Shown piece after piece: positions 8,094 through 15,879 of a stretch of 32,029 bases of DNA (the stretch's first letter is position 1; the number at the start of each line of letters is the position of its first letter). This DNA comes from an uncultured Bacteroidales bacterium (lineage in GTDB: Bacteria; Bacteroidota; Bacteroidia; Bacteroidales; UBA932), in NCBI GenBank assembly GCA_947167015.1, contig CAMVGM010000024.1, positions 1 through 32,029 of the forward strand, written 5' to 3'. The translations under genes and the position numbers were made by a program. Under the pieces are notes generated by a model. That model saw only the letters and a list, made by a program, of their open reading frames with translations. It had not been told where the DNA came from and did not search any database.

Positions 8094-9219
8094 CTTCAAA
8101 GTCCCAGATGCGGGGGTTGCCGTCGTTGCGGTCCAGCGGGAAGGTATATTTCTCGAAAGCCTCGATGATGGGCTTCGCCACGTGCGTCTGGTCGTCGAAG
8201 CAGCCGCGGCCGCGCTGCATCGGCTCCCACCAGAAGACGCCGCGTCCCAGGTTGTACGGGGCCGCCATCACGACCTCGTTCACCGCCTGGAACCACTGCT
8301 TCTGCCCCTCCGGGGTCTCCGGGAAGGCAGAGCGGATCCCTTTGCGCTCGAAATACTGCGACGGGACGGAGTAGTAGCCCGTCTCGATCACATAGACCGG
8401 CTTGCGGTACTTCTCGATGGTGTAGTAGAGATTGTCGCGCAGATCCATCAGCGTGCCGTGCGACCAGGGATAGAAGGAGAATCCGATGCAGTCGTAGGCG
8501 ACCTTGTACTGCTTCATCTTGCCGAAGAAGATGTCGCTCATCTCCAGGTCGCCGCCGAAGTCCACGTGCAGCATCACGGCGATGGCGGGATCCACGTCGC
8601 GGATGGCCTTGATACCGGCCTTCAGGTAGTCCGTAAACTCCTTCCAATGGCTCTGCGCGCGTTTCTCCGGACCGTAGTAGATGCGGCCGTCGGGCCAGAA
8701 GGCGCCGTTGCCGATCTCGTTGCCCACCTGCACGATCTCCGGCTGCACGCCGGCGGCGCGGAGCGTGGAGATCACGTGGTGCACGTAGTCGTAGAACGCG
8801 TCCACGCGCTGTTTGTGCGTCATGTCGCGCAGGCTCGCGGGCGTGGGCTGGGTCATCGGGTTCGACCAGCCGTCGGACATCATGAAGTCCAGGGCGAAAT
8901 GGATGCCGTTCTCCTTGAGTTTCTGCGCTCCTTCGAGCACGTAGTCGAGCGTCTGGCCGAGCCGGGACGGCTCGTTGCAGATCATCAGGCGTCCCCAGTT
9001 CCAACCGTGGTCGTGGAAGATCTGCCAGGGGCTCTTCTGCGTGCCGTCGGTGTCGTACCAGACACTGCCGCGCCGCTCGGCGCTGAGCACGAACGAGAGG
9101 TCCTGCCCGAAGGCATAGGGATTGTCGAAGGGCAGCTGGCCCTGCGGATAGGAGACTTTCTGGGCGGAGAGGCCGCCGCAGAGCAGCAGCAGGCAGAAAA
9201 GTAGGATGCTTTTTTTCAT
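8077..9219 (-). CDS. GH53 endo-beta-1,4-galactanase
   Basis: The 380-residue enzyme has a Sec signal peptide (MKKSILLFCLLLLCGGLSAQ) and the GH53 TIM-barrel pattern. The acid/base is Glu168 in VQVGNEIGNGAFWPDGR and the nucleophile is Glu279 in VYVIETGYYSVP. HDHGWNWGRLMI and FALDFMMSDGWSNP match the family's early strands, and GRGVFWWEP its late strand. It hydrolyses beta-1,4-galactan side chains of rhamnogalacturonan I. Start: the reading frame is open far upstream, but that extension is antisense to another gene; the ATG at 9219 follows a promoter and begins a proper signal peptide. It is divergent from the GH65-like operon and converges on uxaC-yhcH. Confidence 0.93.
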   Translation of the reverse strand: MKKSILLFCLLLLCGGLSAQKVSYPQGQLPFDNPYAFGQDLSFVLSAERRGSVWYDTDGTQKSPWQIFHDHGWNWGRLMICNEPSRLGQTLDYVLEGAQKLKENGIHFALDFMMSDGWSNPMTQPTPASLRDMTHKQRVDAFYDYVHHVISTLRAAGVQPEIVQVGNEIGNGAFWPDGRIYYGPEKRAQSHWKEFTDYLKAGIKAIRDVDPAIAVMLHVDFGGDLEMSDIFFGKMKQYKVAYDCIGFSFYPWSHGTLMDLRDNLYYTIEKYRKPVYVIETGYYSVPSQYFERKGIRSAFPETPEGQKQWFQAVNEVVMAAPYNLGRGVFWWEPMQRGRGCFDDQTHVAKPIIEAFEKYTFPLDRNDGNPRIWDFEENERP

Positions 9220-9245
9220 CGGGTCGGTCAATGTTGGTTTGCTTT

Positions 9246-9253
9246 CAAAGATA
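9246..9253 (-). promoter_or_regulatory. -7 element for GH53
   Basis: On the minus strand the sequence reads TATCTTTG, fitting TAnnTTTG, 26 bp before the GH53 ATG. A clear -33 TTTG is not seen at the right spacing. It lies 12 bp from the divergent plus-strand element at 9266-9273, so the two promoters overlap and could be jointly regulated. Confidence 0.6.
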
Positions 9254-9265
9254 CGCATTTTATCG

Positions 9266-9273
9266 TATATTTG
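9266..9273 (+). promoter_or_regulatory. -7 element for the GH65-like operon
   Basis: TATATTTG fits TAnnTTTG and lies 21 bp before the ATG at 9295. The nearest upstream TTTG is at 9238-9241, a spacing of 24 bp, longer than usual. Confidence 0.6.
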
Positions 9274-9294
9274 CTTACACATAGAAGACCAATT

Positions 9295-11526
9295 ATGACA
9301 CTGCCTCCCACCCGTACCGTCTCCGGATTCCTGGCGGCCCTGCTGCTGTTCACCGCCTGCAACTCCGACAAGATCGACCGGCACGCCCTCGTGACCCGCA
9401 ACAACCCCCGCGTGGACGCCCTGGCGCCGCTCAATTCCCTCAACCTCGGCAACGGCGCCTTCACCCTCACCCTCGACGCCACCGGCCTGCAGACCTTCCC
9501 GGAATTCTGCAAGGACGGCCTGTCGCTGGGCACCTTCAGCGAATGGGGCTGGCACGCCTTCCCCAACACGGAAGGCTACACCCAGGAAGAGACGCTCGAA
9601 GACCATCCCCTGCCGGGCCACCCGCACGGCATCTACTCCGTCCAGGAAGGCTACGGCCTGCCGGAGCGCGGCCGCGCGGCCGCGACCTGGGTCCGGGAGA
9701 ACCCGCACCGGCTCCACCTGGGCAACGTCGGTTTCGAAGGGATGCTTCCCGAAGAGATCGACGGCGTGGACCAGACCCTGGACATGTGGGACGGGGTGCT
9801 CCGCTCCTCTTTCCGCTGGAAGGGCCTGCCCGTCGAAGTGGAGACCGTGAGCGGCGGCGAGGGGGAAGACCTGCTCGCTGCCCGCATCCGCGCGGAAAAA
9901 CCGCTCCCGGTGGTCATCCGCTTCCCCTACCCGACCGGCGAGCACAGCGATGACGCCTCCGACTGGTGCGCCGACGAGCGCCACACGACCGAAATCCTCG
10001 CGCAGGACGGCGGCAGCGCCCTGCTCCGCCGTACCCTGGACGGCACCGTCTATCACGTCGCCCTGCGCTGGAGCGGGAAGGCCGCCCTGGAACAGAGCGG
10101 ACCCAACCGCCTGACACTCACCCCGGAAAGCGGCAACTGGGACTTCTGCGTGCGCTTCTCGGAAAGGCCCGACGCCCCGGCACCCGCCTGGAAGCAGGCC
10201 GCAGCGAGCGCGAAACGCCTCTGGAACGACTACTGGAAGAATACCGGCATCATCGACTTTTCGCACTGCACCGACCCGCGCGCTCCCCTGCTGGAACGCC
10301 GCGTGGTGCAGTCGCAATACCTGATGCGCGTGCAGGAGGCCCAGCACTTCCCGCCGGCCGAAACGGGCCTCACCTACAACTCCTGGTTTGGCAAGTTCCA
10401 CCTGGAGATGGTGATGTGGCACAGTTTCCACTGGGCCACCTGGAATCGCCCGGAACTGCTGCGGCGCCAGCTCGCCTGGTACAAGGACACCGCCCTGCCC
10501 GGCGCCCGGGAAATCGCCGCCCGCCAGGGCTTCCCGGGGGTGCGCTGGATGAAGATGACCGACCCGTCCGCGCTGGAAGCCCCCTCGGACGTGGGCTCCT
10601 TCCTGCTCTGGCAGCAGCCGCACCCCATCTACATGGCGGAACTCATCTACCGCGCGGAACCCTCTCAGGCCTTCCTCGAGGAGTACGCCGACCTCGTCCA
10701 GCAGACCGCAGAGATGCTCGCCGCCTTCGTGACCTACGACGCCGCCCGCGACCGCTACTGCATCGAAGGGGCCTGCGGCGCCAACGAGAGCTATAACGAA
10801 GACTACACCGTCAATCCCGCCTTCGAACTGTCCTACCTGCACTTCGGCCTCAGCGTCGCCCAGCAATGGCGCGAACGCCTCGGACAGCCGCGCGTGGCAC
10901 AGTGGGACGAGATCCTCGCGAAACTCGCCCCGCTCGCCGAAAGTCCCGACGGCATCTATCTGCCGGCGGAAAAGGGGCCCGGCGTGCCCGATTTCGAGCG
11001 GATGGCCATTCCCCGCTCGCTGGCGGCCCCGGCGCCTCCCGGCGGCTACATCAACGCCCAGCGCGGCACCCGCGAACTGGCCTGGACGCCCATGGAACCC
11101 GGCCGCAGCTATGTCAGCGGCACGTCCAGCGAGAACCTCCTCGCCTTCGGCGTGCTCCCGGCCAACCGCCTCTTCACCGAAGAAGGGATGCAGCGCACGC
11201 TCGCGCGCGCCGCGGAACGCTACGGCTGGACCGGCGGCAGCTGGAGCTGGAACTTCCCCTCGCTGGCGATGAACGCCACCCGCCTGCTGCAGCCGGAGGT
11301 GGCCCTGCGCGCCATCACGATGGACAACCGCAGCGACCTGCTCCTGCCCGGCGGCAACAACTACCGGACGGAGCGCCTGAGGATGTATCTTCCCGGCAAC
11401 GGCGGCCTGCTGCTGGCCGTGGGGATGATGTGCGCCGGCTGGGACGGCTGCACCGTGCCGAATCCCGGTTTCCCCAAGGACGGCCGCTGGGACGTGCGCT
11501 GGGAAAACCTCAAACCCTTGCCCTAG
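9295..11526 (+). CDS. GH65-like (six-hairpin) glycosidase lipoprotein
   Basis: The product of 743 residues starts with a lipoprotein signal (lipobox FTAC, Cys near residue 20). It appears to have an N-terminal beta-sandwich (to about residue 290) and a C-terminal helical (alpha/alpha)6 barrel, the layout of clan GH-L enzymes (GH15, GH65 and relatives). Landmarks are LGNGAFTLTLDATGLQTF near the start and YNSWFGKFHLEMVMWHSFHW in the barrel, where the Glu of HLEM is the best candidate general acid. ANESYNEDYTVNPAFE follows. I cannot assign a numbered family with certainty; GH65-like is a fold-level call. Leading a pectin operon with PL10-like and GH9 genes, it may act on a side-chain glycan. The TTG eight codons upstream is rejected as start because it overlaps the promoter. 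Confidence 0.68.
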   Translation: MTLPPTRTVSGFLAALLLFTACNSDKIDRHALVTRNNPRVDALAPLNSLNLGNGAFTLTLDATGLQTFPEFCKDGLSLGTFSEWGWHAFPNTEGYTQEETLEDHPLPGHPHGIYSVQEGYGLPERGRAAATWVRENPHRLHLGNVGFEGMLPEEIDGVDQTLDMWDGVLRSSFRWKGLPVEVETVSGGEGEDLLAARIRAEKPLPVVIRFPYPTGEHSDDASDWCADERHTTEILAQDGGSALLRRTLDGTVYHVALRWSGKAALEQSGPNRLTLTPESGNWDFCVRFSERPDAPAPAWKQAAASAKRLWNDYWKNTGIIDFSHCTDPRAPLLERRVVQSQYLMRVQEAQHFPPAETGLTYNSWFGKFHLEMVMWHSFHWATWNRPELLRRQLAWYKDTALPGAREIAARQGFPGVRWMKMTDPSALEAPSDVGSFLLWQQPHPIYMAELIYRAEPSQAFLEEYADLVQQTAEMLAAFVTYDAARDRYCIEGACGANESYNEDYTVNPAFELSYLHFGLSVAQQWRERLGQPRVAQWDEILAKLAPLAESPDGIYLPAEKGPGVPDFERMAIPRSLAAPAPPGGYINAQRGTRELAWTPMEPGRSYVSGTSSENLLAFGVLPANRLFTEEGMQRTLARAAERYGWTGGSWSWNFPSLAMNATRLLQPEVALRAITMDNRSDLLLPGGNNYRTERLRMYLPGNGGLLLAVGMMCAGWDGCTVPNPGFPKDGRWDVRWENLKPLP

Positions 11527-11539
11527 AAACCGTTAGTAT

Positions 11540-13051
11540 ATGAAATATATCTCTCTGATAATCAGCCTCCTGGCAGCGATTCCCCTGCAGGCTGCACGCC
11601 CCCGGCCCCTGAGCGACGACGCCGTGCGCGCCGCGATGAAGACCGCCACGCGCTTCATGGTGGAAGAGGTGGGCGACCGGGGCGGCTACCTGTGGAACTA
11701 CGCCCCCGACTTCTCCCGCGTGTGGGGCGAACTGGAATGCAAGCCCACGATGATGTGGATCGAACGGGGCACGCCCGCGATGGGCAACATCTTCCTGGAC
11801 GCCTACCACGCCACCGGCGACGAGTACTACTTCCAGGCGGCCGAACAGGCGGCCGCGGCCCTGGTCTGGGCGCAGCTGGAGTGCGGCGGATGGAACTACA
11901 TGGCGGACTTCGCCGGCGAGGCCTCGCTCCGGGACTGGTACGAACGCGTAGCCACGGGCTACCGCTACTGTGCGCAGGAGCACCTGCATTACAGCGGCAA
12001 CGCCACCTTCGACGACGGCACCATCGACGCCGCCACCTTCCTGCTCCGCCTCTATGCGGAGCGCTGGGACGCACGCTGGCGGCCGGCCCTGGAACGCGCG
12101 GTCGATTTCATGCTCGAAAGCCAGTACCCGGTGGGCGGATGGCCGCAGCGCTGGCCCCTGCGCCATGATTTCGTGCGGAACGGCAAGGCCGATTACTCCT
12201 CCTTCATCACCATCAACGACGGGGTGCACACCGGCAACATCCGCTTCCTGCTGGACTGCTGGAAGATCCTGGGCGAAGAACGCGTGCTGGAGCCCATCCA
12301 GCGGGCGATGCACTGCGTGCTCGTGCTGCAGGGCGGTAAGCCGCAGGCGGGCTGGGCGATGCAGCACCAGTTGGACCTGACCTACAGCCCCGGGCACGCC
12401 CGCGACTTCGAACCCCGCGGCTACGCCTCCACCGCCACCGCCGAGATGATCGGCAACCTGATGGACTTCTACTGCTGGACGGGCGACAGCAAATTCCTCG
12501 CCCGCATCCCGGACGCCTTCGAGTTCCTGGAGAGCATACGCTACAGCCCCGAGGAGGTCGAATTCTTCGGCGTCCGCCTGCGCGAGGGCCAGATCCTCTG
12601 CCCCACCTTCGTGGAAGTGGGCAGCGGGAAGCCCCTCTACCTGCACCGCGGCGACGGGAAATACTGGGTGGACTACGACCCGCACGAACTCATCACCCAC
12701 TACCGCTCCTACCGGACCATAAACATCGGCCCGCTCCGGGAGCGTTACGAGGCCCTGCTCAAGATGCCGGTGGAAGAAGCCATGGCCGCCTCCCCTTTCC
12801 GCAAGGACGCCGAGCCGTTCCGCTACCCCGCCCTGTATTCCCGCGGCAGCGGCGTAGCTGAAACGGAAGACGCCATCCGCGAGCTCGTGGGCGCCCTGAC
12901 CCCTGCCAAGCCCTGGTGGCCCGGCAAGCTGCCCGGCGTATCCGGCGAGAATCCGGGCTTCTCCGACGCCCCGCTCCCGCAGGAATGCATCTCCACCTGG
13001 ACCTACATGCAGAACATGACCCGCCTGCTCAACTGGCTCACCATCAGATAA
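11540..13051 (+). CDS. PL10-like pectate lyase
   Basis: The 503-residue product has a Sec signal peptide (cleavage near LQAA, residues 17-20) and an alpha/alpha toroid with pectate lyase family 10 landmarks: GGYLWNYAPDFSR, GGWPQRWPLRHD, SSFITINDGVHTGNIRFL and ARDFEPRGYASTATAEMIGNLM. In PL10 the Asp after FITxN and the Arg in ARxxE are the positions expected for calcium/substrate binding and for the catalytic base; both are present. The enzyme would cut polygalacturonate by beta-elimination and yield the unsaturated products used by GH105 and KduI. It is about 150 residues longer than a bare PL10 catalytic domain; the extra C-terminal part (from about residue 350) has no recognised domain. It lies 13 bp after the GH65-like gene and 12 bp before the GH9 gene. 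Confidence 0.75.
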   Translation: MKYISLIISLLAAIPLQAARPRPLSDDAVRAAMKTATRFMVEEVGDRGGYLWNYAPDFSRVWGELECKPTMMWIERGTPAMGNIFLDAYHATGDEYYFQAAEQAAAALVWAQLECGGWNYMADFAGEASLRDWYERVATGYRYCAQEHLHYSGNATFDDGTIDAATFLLRLYAERWDARWRPALERAVDFMLESQYPVGGWPQRWPLRHDFVRNGKADYSSFITINDGVHTGNIRFLLDCWKILGEERVLEPIQRAMHCVLVLQGGKPQAGWAMQHQLDLTYSPGHARDFEPRGYASTATAEMIGNLMDFYCWTGDSKFLARIPDAFEFLESIRYSPEEVEFFGVRLREGQILCPTFVEVGSGKPLYLHRGDGKYWVDYDPHELITHYRSYRTINIGPLRERYEALLKMPVEEAMAASPFRKDAEPFRYPALYSRGSGVAETEDAIRELVGALTPAKPWWPGKLPGVSGENPGFSDAPLPQECISTWTYMQNMTRLLNWLTIR

Positions 13052-13063
13052 TTCCTTCCCTCC

Positions 13064-15598
13064 ATGAAAAGAATCTCCCTTGCCGCTGCGGCGCTTCTTT
13101 CCACCGCCGCACTTTTTGCCCAGGACTTCCGCCTCAACGACGCCGGCTATTTCAACCGGGACGGCGTGGACGTGATGGCGTTCAACGATTTCTACCCCGA
13201 AGGCCACCAGGGCGGCATCTCCATCCTGATGAACGGGCACCGCGTGGCCAGCAACGGCGACCTCCGCTTCGAGCCCACGCCCGGCCAGTGGCAGCCCGTC
13301 CCCAAGCAGCTGAGCCGCAAGGTGGAGGGCCAGTGCATCGTCACCACGCTCTGCTATCCCGATTCCAGCCGGCATTTCACGGGCTTCAACCCGATGATCT
13401 ACCCGGATTACCGGGTGCAGTACACCGTGACGCTGGAGCCTTCCGGAAAGGGCTTCCTCGTGACCGTTGACCTCGACACGCCCGTGCCGGAAGAACTAGC
13501 CGGCCGCGTCGGCTTCAACCTAGAATTCTTCCCGGGCGAGCTCTTCGGCAAGCCCTGGATCATGGATGAGCGGCAGGGCATCTATCCCCGGCAGCCGAAC
13601 TCCCCGCTCCTCGTGCAGGAAAGCTATGTAAACCGGAGCGTGGGGGATTTCCGGCCTGCCAAAGCGCCGGACACCGACGTCCGGCACCTCATCGGCGAAG
13701 GCTACAGCCCCTTCACGGCGGATGCCGTGATCGCCGAGCCCTACGCCGTGGGCAAGTGCTTCACCTCCCGGCCGGACGACCCGTACAGCCGCCTGACCGT
13801 CCGCAGCCTCACCGAGGCCGATCTCAAGTTCTACGACGGACGGATGAACCACAACAACGGCTGGTTCGTCCTCCGCTCCGACATCCCCGCCGGGGTGACG
13901 CGGAAAGCCGTACAGTGGTACATCGAGCCCAACGTCGTCCCGGGATGGATCCGCAAGCCGGTGGTGCAGACCTCGCAGGTGGGCTACCTGCCGGCGCAGC
14001 GCAAGGTCGTGATCATCGAGTGCGACCCGCGCGACACGCCCTACGATGCCGTATCCCTGATCCGCTTCGACGCCGACGGAGAGCAGCTGGTGCGGCGTTT
14101 CCCCACCGAGCACTGGGACGGAAAGTTCCTGCGCTACGAGTATATGAGGGCCGATTTCTCCGAGATCCGCGAGGAGGGGCTCTACCAGGTGCGGTACGGC
14201 GAGAGCGCCTCACCCATCTTCCGGATCGCCCCCGACGTGTATGACCGGGGCGTGTGGCAGCCGGTCATCGAGTACTTCCTGCCGGTGCAGATGTGCCATA
14301 TGAAGGTGATGGAGAAATACCGGGTCTGGCACGACACCTGCCACCTCGACGATGCGCTGATGGCCCCGCCCGGCAACCACATCGACGGTTATGTGCAGCC
14401 GGCCGACAACGGGACGAAGTTCCGGGCCCTGCAGCCCGTGCCGGGCGTCAACGTGGGCGGCTGGCACGACGCCGGCGACGACGACGTGCGCCACACCTCC
14501 GGCAACGAATGTTACATCCTCACGATGGCCCTGGAGGCCTTCCACCCCGAGATCGACGCCACGTCCATCGACCAGGTCCGGCGCGTGGTCGAGATCCACG
14601 AACCGGACGGACGCAACGACATCCAGCAGCAGATCGAGCACGGGATGCTCCACGACGTGAACTGCTACCTGGCGCTGGGTCGCTTTGCCAAGGGCATTAT
14701 TACCAACAACTTGCGGCAATACACCCTGTTGGGCGACACCTCCACGATGTCCGACGGGGAGTTGGGCAATGACGACGACCGCTGGATCTTCCCGGACACC
14801 GGCAGCGGCGTATCCCACGCCGTCAACCTCGCCGCCTCCGCCCGCGCCCTGCGCGGCTTCAACGACACTTTGGCGACGCACTGCGTGCGGATCGCCCGGG
14901 AAGTCTTCTCCAAGGCGCAGGCGGCGGCCCGTTCCGGCCGCGACCGTCCGATGGACCGGATGCAGCTCGCTGTGGAGCTGTACCTGACCACCGGCGAGGC
15001 GCAGTATTTCGATTTCATCTTGTCGCACTGGGAGGACATCATCGCTTCCGTGGGCAACTGCGCTTGGTACCTGGCCCGCGTGGAGAAGCAGATGGAGGGC
15101 CAGGGGCGCTATGTCAGGCAGTGCGAGCGCTTCCGCGACGCGCTCCTGCGCTACCGCACGCAACTCGAACGCCAGAGCGCCGAGACGCCCTACGGCGTCC
15201 CCTACCGCCCGAGCATCTGGGGTGCGGGCTGGGATATCCAGGGCTTCGGTTACCGCCACTGGTTCCTCGCCAAGGCCTATCCCGACATCTTCTCGCCCGA
15301 CCCGGTCTTCGACGCGCTCCATTTCATCCTCGGGCGCCATCCCGGCTCCAACCAGGCGTCGTTCGCCGGGGGCGTGGGAGCACAGTCCGTGACGGTGGGC
15401 TACGGCCTGAACCGTGCCGACTGGTCCTACATCCCGGGCGGCACCGTGTCCGGAACGGCGCTCATCCGCCCGGACTTCCCGGAACTGCTGACCTTCCCCT
15501 ACCTCTGGCAGCAGGTCGAATACGTGCTGGGCGGCGGCTCCTCGCACTACATGTTCCTGGTGCTCGCGGCACGCGACCTGACGGGCCGGACGGATTAA
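13064..15598 (+). CDS. GH9-family glycosidase with N-terminal Ig-like region
   Basis: The 844-residue secreted protein (signal MKRISLAAAALLSTAALFAQ) has about 300 residues of beta-rich sequence. Next comes the cellulase-type Ig-like domain (VQTSQVGYLPAQRKVVII, about residues 305-400), then a GH9 (alpha/alpha)6 barrel. The catalytic base region GGWHDAGDDDVRH is intact (Asp469 and Asp472). GRHPGSNQASFAGGVG corresponds to the usual late glycine motif, and Glu819 in QQVEYVLGGGSSHYMF is the candidate acid. GH9 enzymes are mostly endoglucanases, but Bacteroidota members with this late motif may differ in substrate. Placement at the end of a pectin operon argues against plain cellulose as target; this is inference. 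Confidence 0.82.
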   Translation: MKRISLAAAALLSTAALFAQDFRLNDAGYFNRDGVDVMAFNDFYPEGHQGGISILMNGHRVASNGDLRFEPTPGQWQPVPKQLSRKVEGQCIVTTLCYPDSSRHFTGFNPMIYPDYRVQYTVTLEPSGKGFLVTVDLDTPVPEELAGRVGFNLEFFPGELFGKPWIMDERQGIYPRQPNSPLLVQESYVNRSVGDFRPAKAPDTDVRHLIGEGYSPFTADAVIAEPYAVGKCFTSRPDDPYSRLTVRSLTEADLKFYDGRMNHNNGWFVLRSDIPAGVTRKAVQWYIEPNVVPGWIRKPVVQTSQVGYLPAQRKVVIIECDPRDTPYDAVSLIRFDADGEQLVRRFPTEHWDGKFLRYEYMRADFSEIREEGLYQVRYGESASPIFRIAPDVYDRGVWQPVIEYFLPVQMCHMKVMEKYRVWHDTCHLDDALMAPPGNHIDGYVQPADNGTKFRALQPVPGVNVGGWHDAGDDDVRHTSGNECYILTMALEAFHPEIDATSIDQVRRVVEIHEPDGRNDIQQQIEHGMLHDVNCYLALGRFAKGIITNNLRQYTLLGDTSTMSDGELGNDDDRWIFPDTGSGVSHAVNLAASARALRGFNDTLATHCVRIAREVFSKAQAAARSGRDRPMDRMQLAVELYLTTGEAQYFDFILSHWEDIIASVGNCAWYLARVEKQMEGQGRYVRQCERFRDALLRYRTQLERQSAETPYGVPYRPSIWGAGWDIQGFGYRHWFLAKAYPDIFSPDPVFDALHFILGRHPGSNQASFAGGVGAQSVTVGYGLNRADWSYIPGGTVSGTALIRPDFPELLTFPYLWQQVEYVLGGGSSHYMFLVLAARDLTGRTD

Positions 15599-15629
15599 GG
15601 CGGCCGACGCCTCATCGGATTCAATAAGG

Positions 15630-15656
15630 AACAGCGACCTTGAGGGCCGCTGTTTT
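15630..15656 (+). terminator. Rho-independent terminator after GH9
   Basis: AACAGCG (15630-15636) pairs with CGCTGTT (15648-15654), with two further inner pairs, followed by T residues. It ends two bases before the tRNA-like direct repeat at 15658. Confidence 0.82.
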
Positions 15657-15657
15657 C

Positions 15658-15675
15658 GTAGTCCCTACAGGAATC
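15658..15675. repeat. Direct repeat of the tRNA-Arg 3' end (att-like, outer copy)
   Basis: The 18 bases GTAGTCCCTACAGGAATC match 16634-16651, the 3' end of the tRNA-Arg gene including part of its T arm, at 17 of 18 positions (A for G at 15667). A tRNA 3'-end copy in direct orientation is the usual mark of tyrosine-integrase insertion. No mature tRNA can form here because the rest of the gene is missing. Confidence 0.7.
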
Positions 15676-15704
15676 AACAGAACGATTTATTAGGGCAACT
15701 TGGT

Positions 15705-15735
15705 TTTGTGGTTTAGAGAATAATCGCTACCTTTG
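15705..15735 (+). promoter_or_regulatory. Promoter of the small transcript unit
   Basis: TTTG at 15705-15708 and TACCTTTG at 15728-15735 are 19 bp apart, a full match to the Bacteroidota promoter. Transcription should start near 15740. Confidence 0.82.
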
Positions 15736-15761
15736 CAGCGAGATAATAAAACGTGATACGG

Positions 15762-15818
15762 ATGGGTAATCGAGTCGCGCAGAAGTCCCCGCCCGCGAGG
15801 CCCTCGCTCCAGAAGTAA
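15762..15818 (+). CDS. Possible 18-residue basic micropeptide
   Basis: ATG at 15762 opens a frame MGNRVAQKSPPARPSLQK ending with TAA at 15816-15818, about 22 nt after the expected transcript start. The peptide is basic and proline-containing with no membrane segment. The frame fits inside the main predicted stem of the RNA. Chance is a real possibility at this length; the coding reading and the structured RNA reading are competing explanations of the same unit. Confidence 0.3.
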   Translation: MGNRVAQKSPPARPSLQK

Positions 15819-15847
15819 TTCCGCCACGTAGTCTTGGGGCAAAGCTT

Positions 15848-15879
15848 ACAGGAGGTCAATCGGCCTCCTGTTTTATTTT
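15848..15879 (+). terminator. Terminator of the small unit, embedded in the HTH gene's 3' end
   Basis: ACAGGAGG (15848-15855) pairs with CCTCCTGT (15864-15871) around an 8-nt loop, followed by TTTATTTT. The HTH gene's stop codon (15856-15858, minus strand) lies in the loop and its last codons form the right arm and T tail. Confidence 0.88.

Larger units (their letters stand above)
15740..15879 (+). ncRNA. Small structured RNA or micro-mRNA of about 140 nt
   Basis: A consensus promoter upstream and an intrinsic terminator at 15848-15879 bracket this unit. A long-range stem is visible: ACGTG (15751-15755) with CACGT (15825-15829), then CGGA (15759-15762) with TCCG (15820-15823) after a small bulge. 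Inside it GCGAG (15795-15799) and CTCGC (15803-15807) form a hairpin. CCCC at 15787-15790 could pair with GGGG at 15836-15839, outside the main stem, giving a pseudoknot. The same transcript contains an 18-codon frame at 15762-15818. It does not resemble tmRNA, SRP RNA or a tRNA. Start position is estimated from the -7 box. Confidence 0.6.

Noticed and set aside
9220..10866. Minus-strand reading frame continuous with GH53, extending it to over 900 residues
   Set aside because: The extension is antisense to the GH65-like gene, lies upstream of the GH53 promoter and signal peptide, and has the Val/Gly/Ala/His-rich composition of GC-rich shadow frames.
15658..15675. Second tRNA gene at the outer repeat
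   Set aside because: Only the 3' acceptor and part of the T arm are present; no D or anticodon arm can be formed.
15740..15879. Small RNA as tmRNA, SRP RNA or 6S RNA
   Set aside because: It is too short for tmRNA and has no tRNA-like ends, lacks the GGAAG-type SRP apical loop, and has no long central bubble as in 6S RNA.
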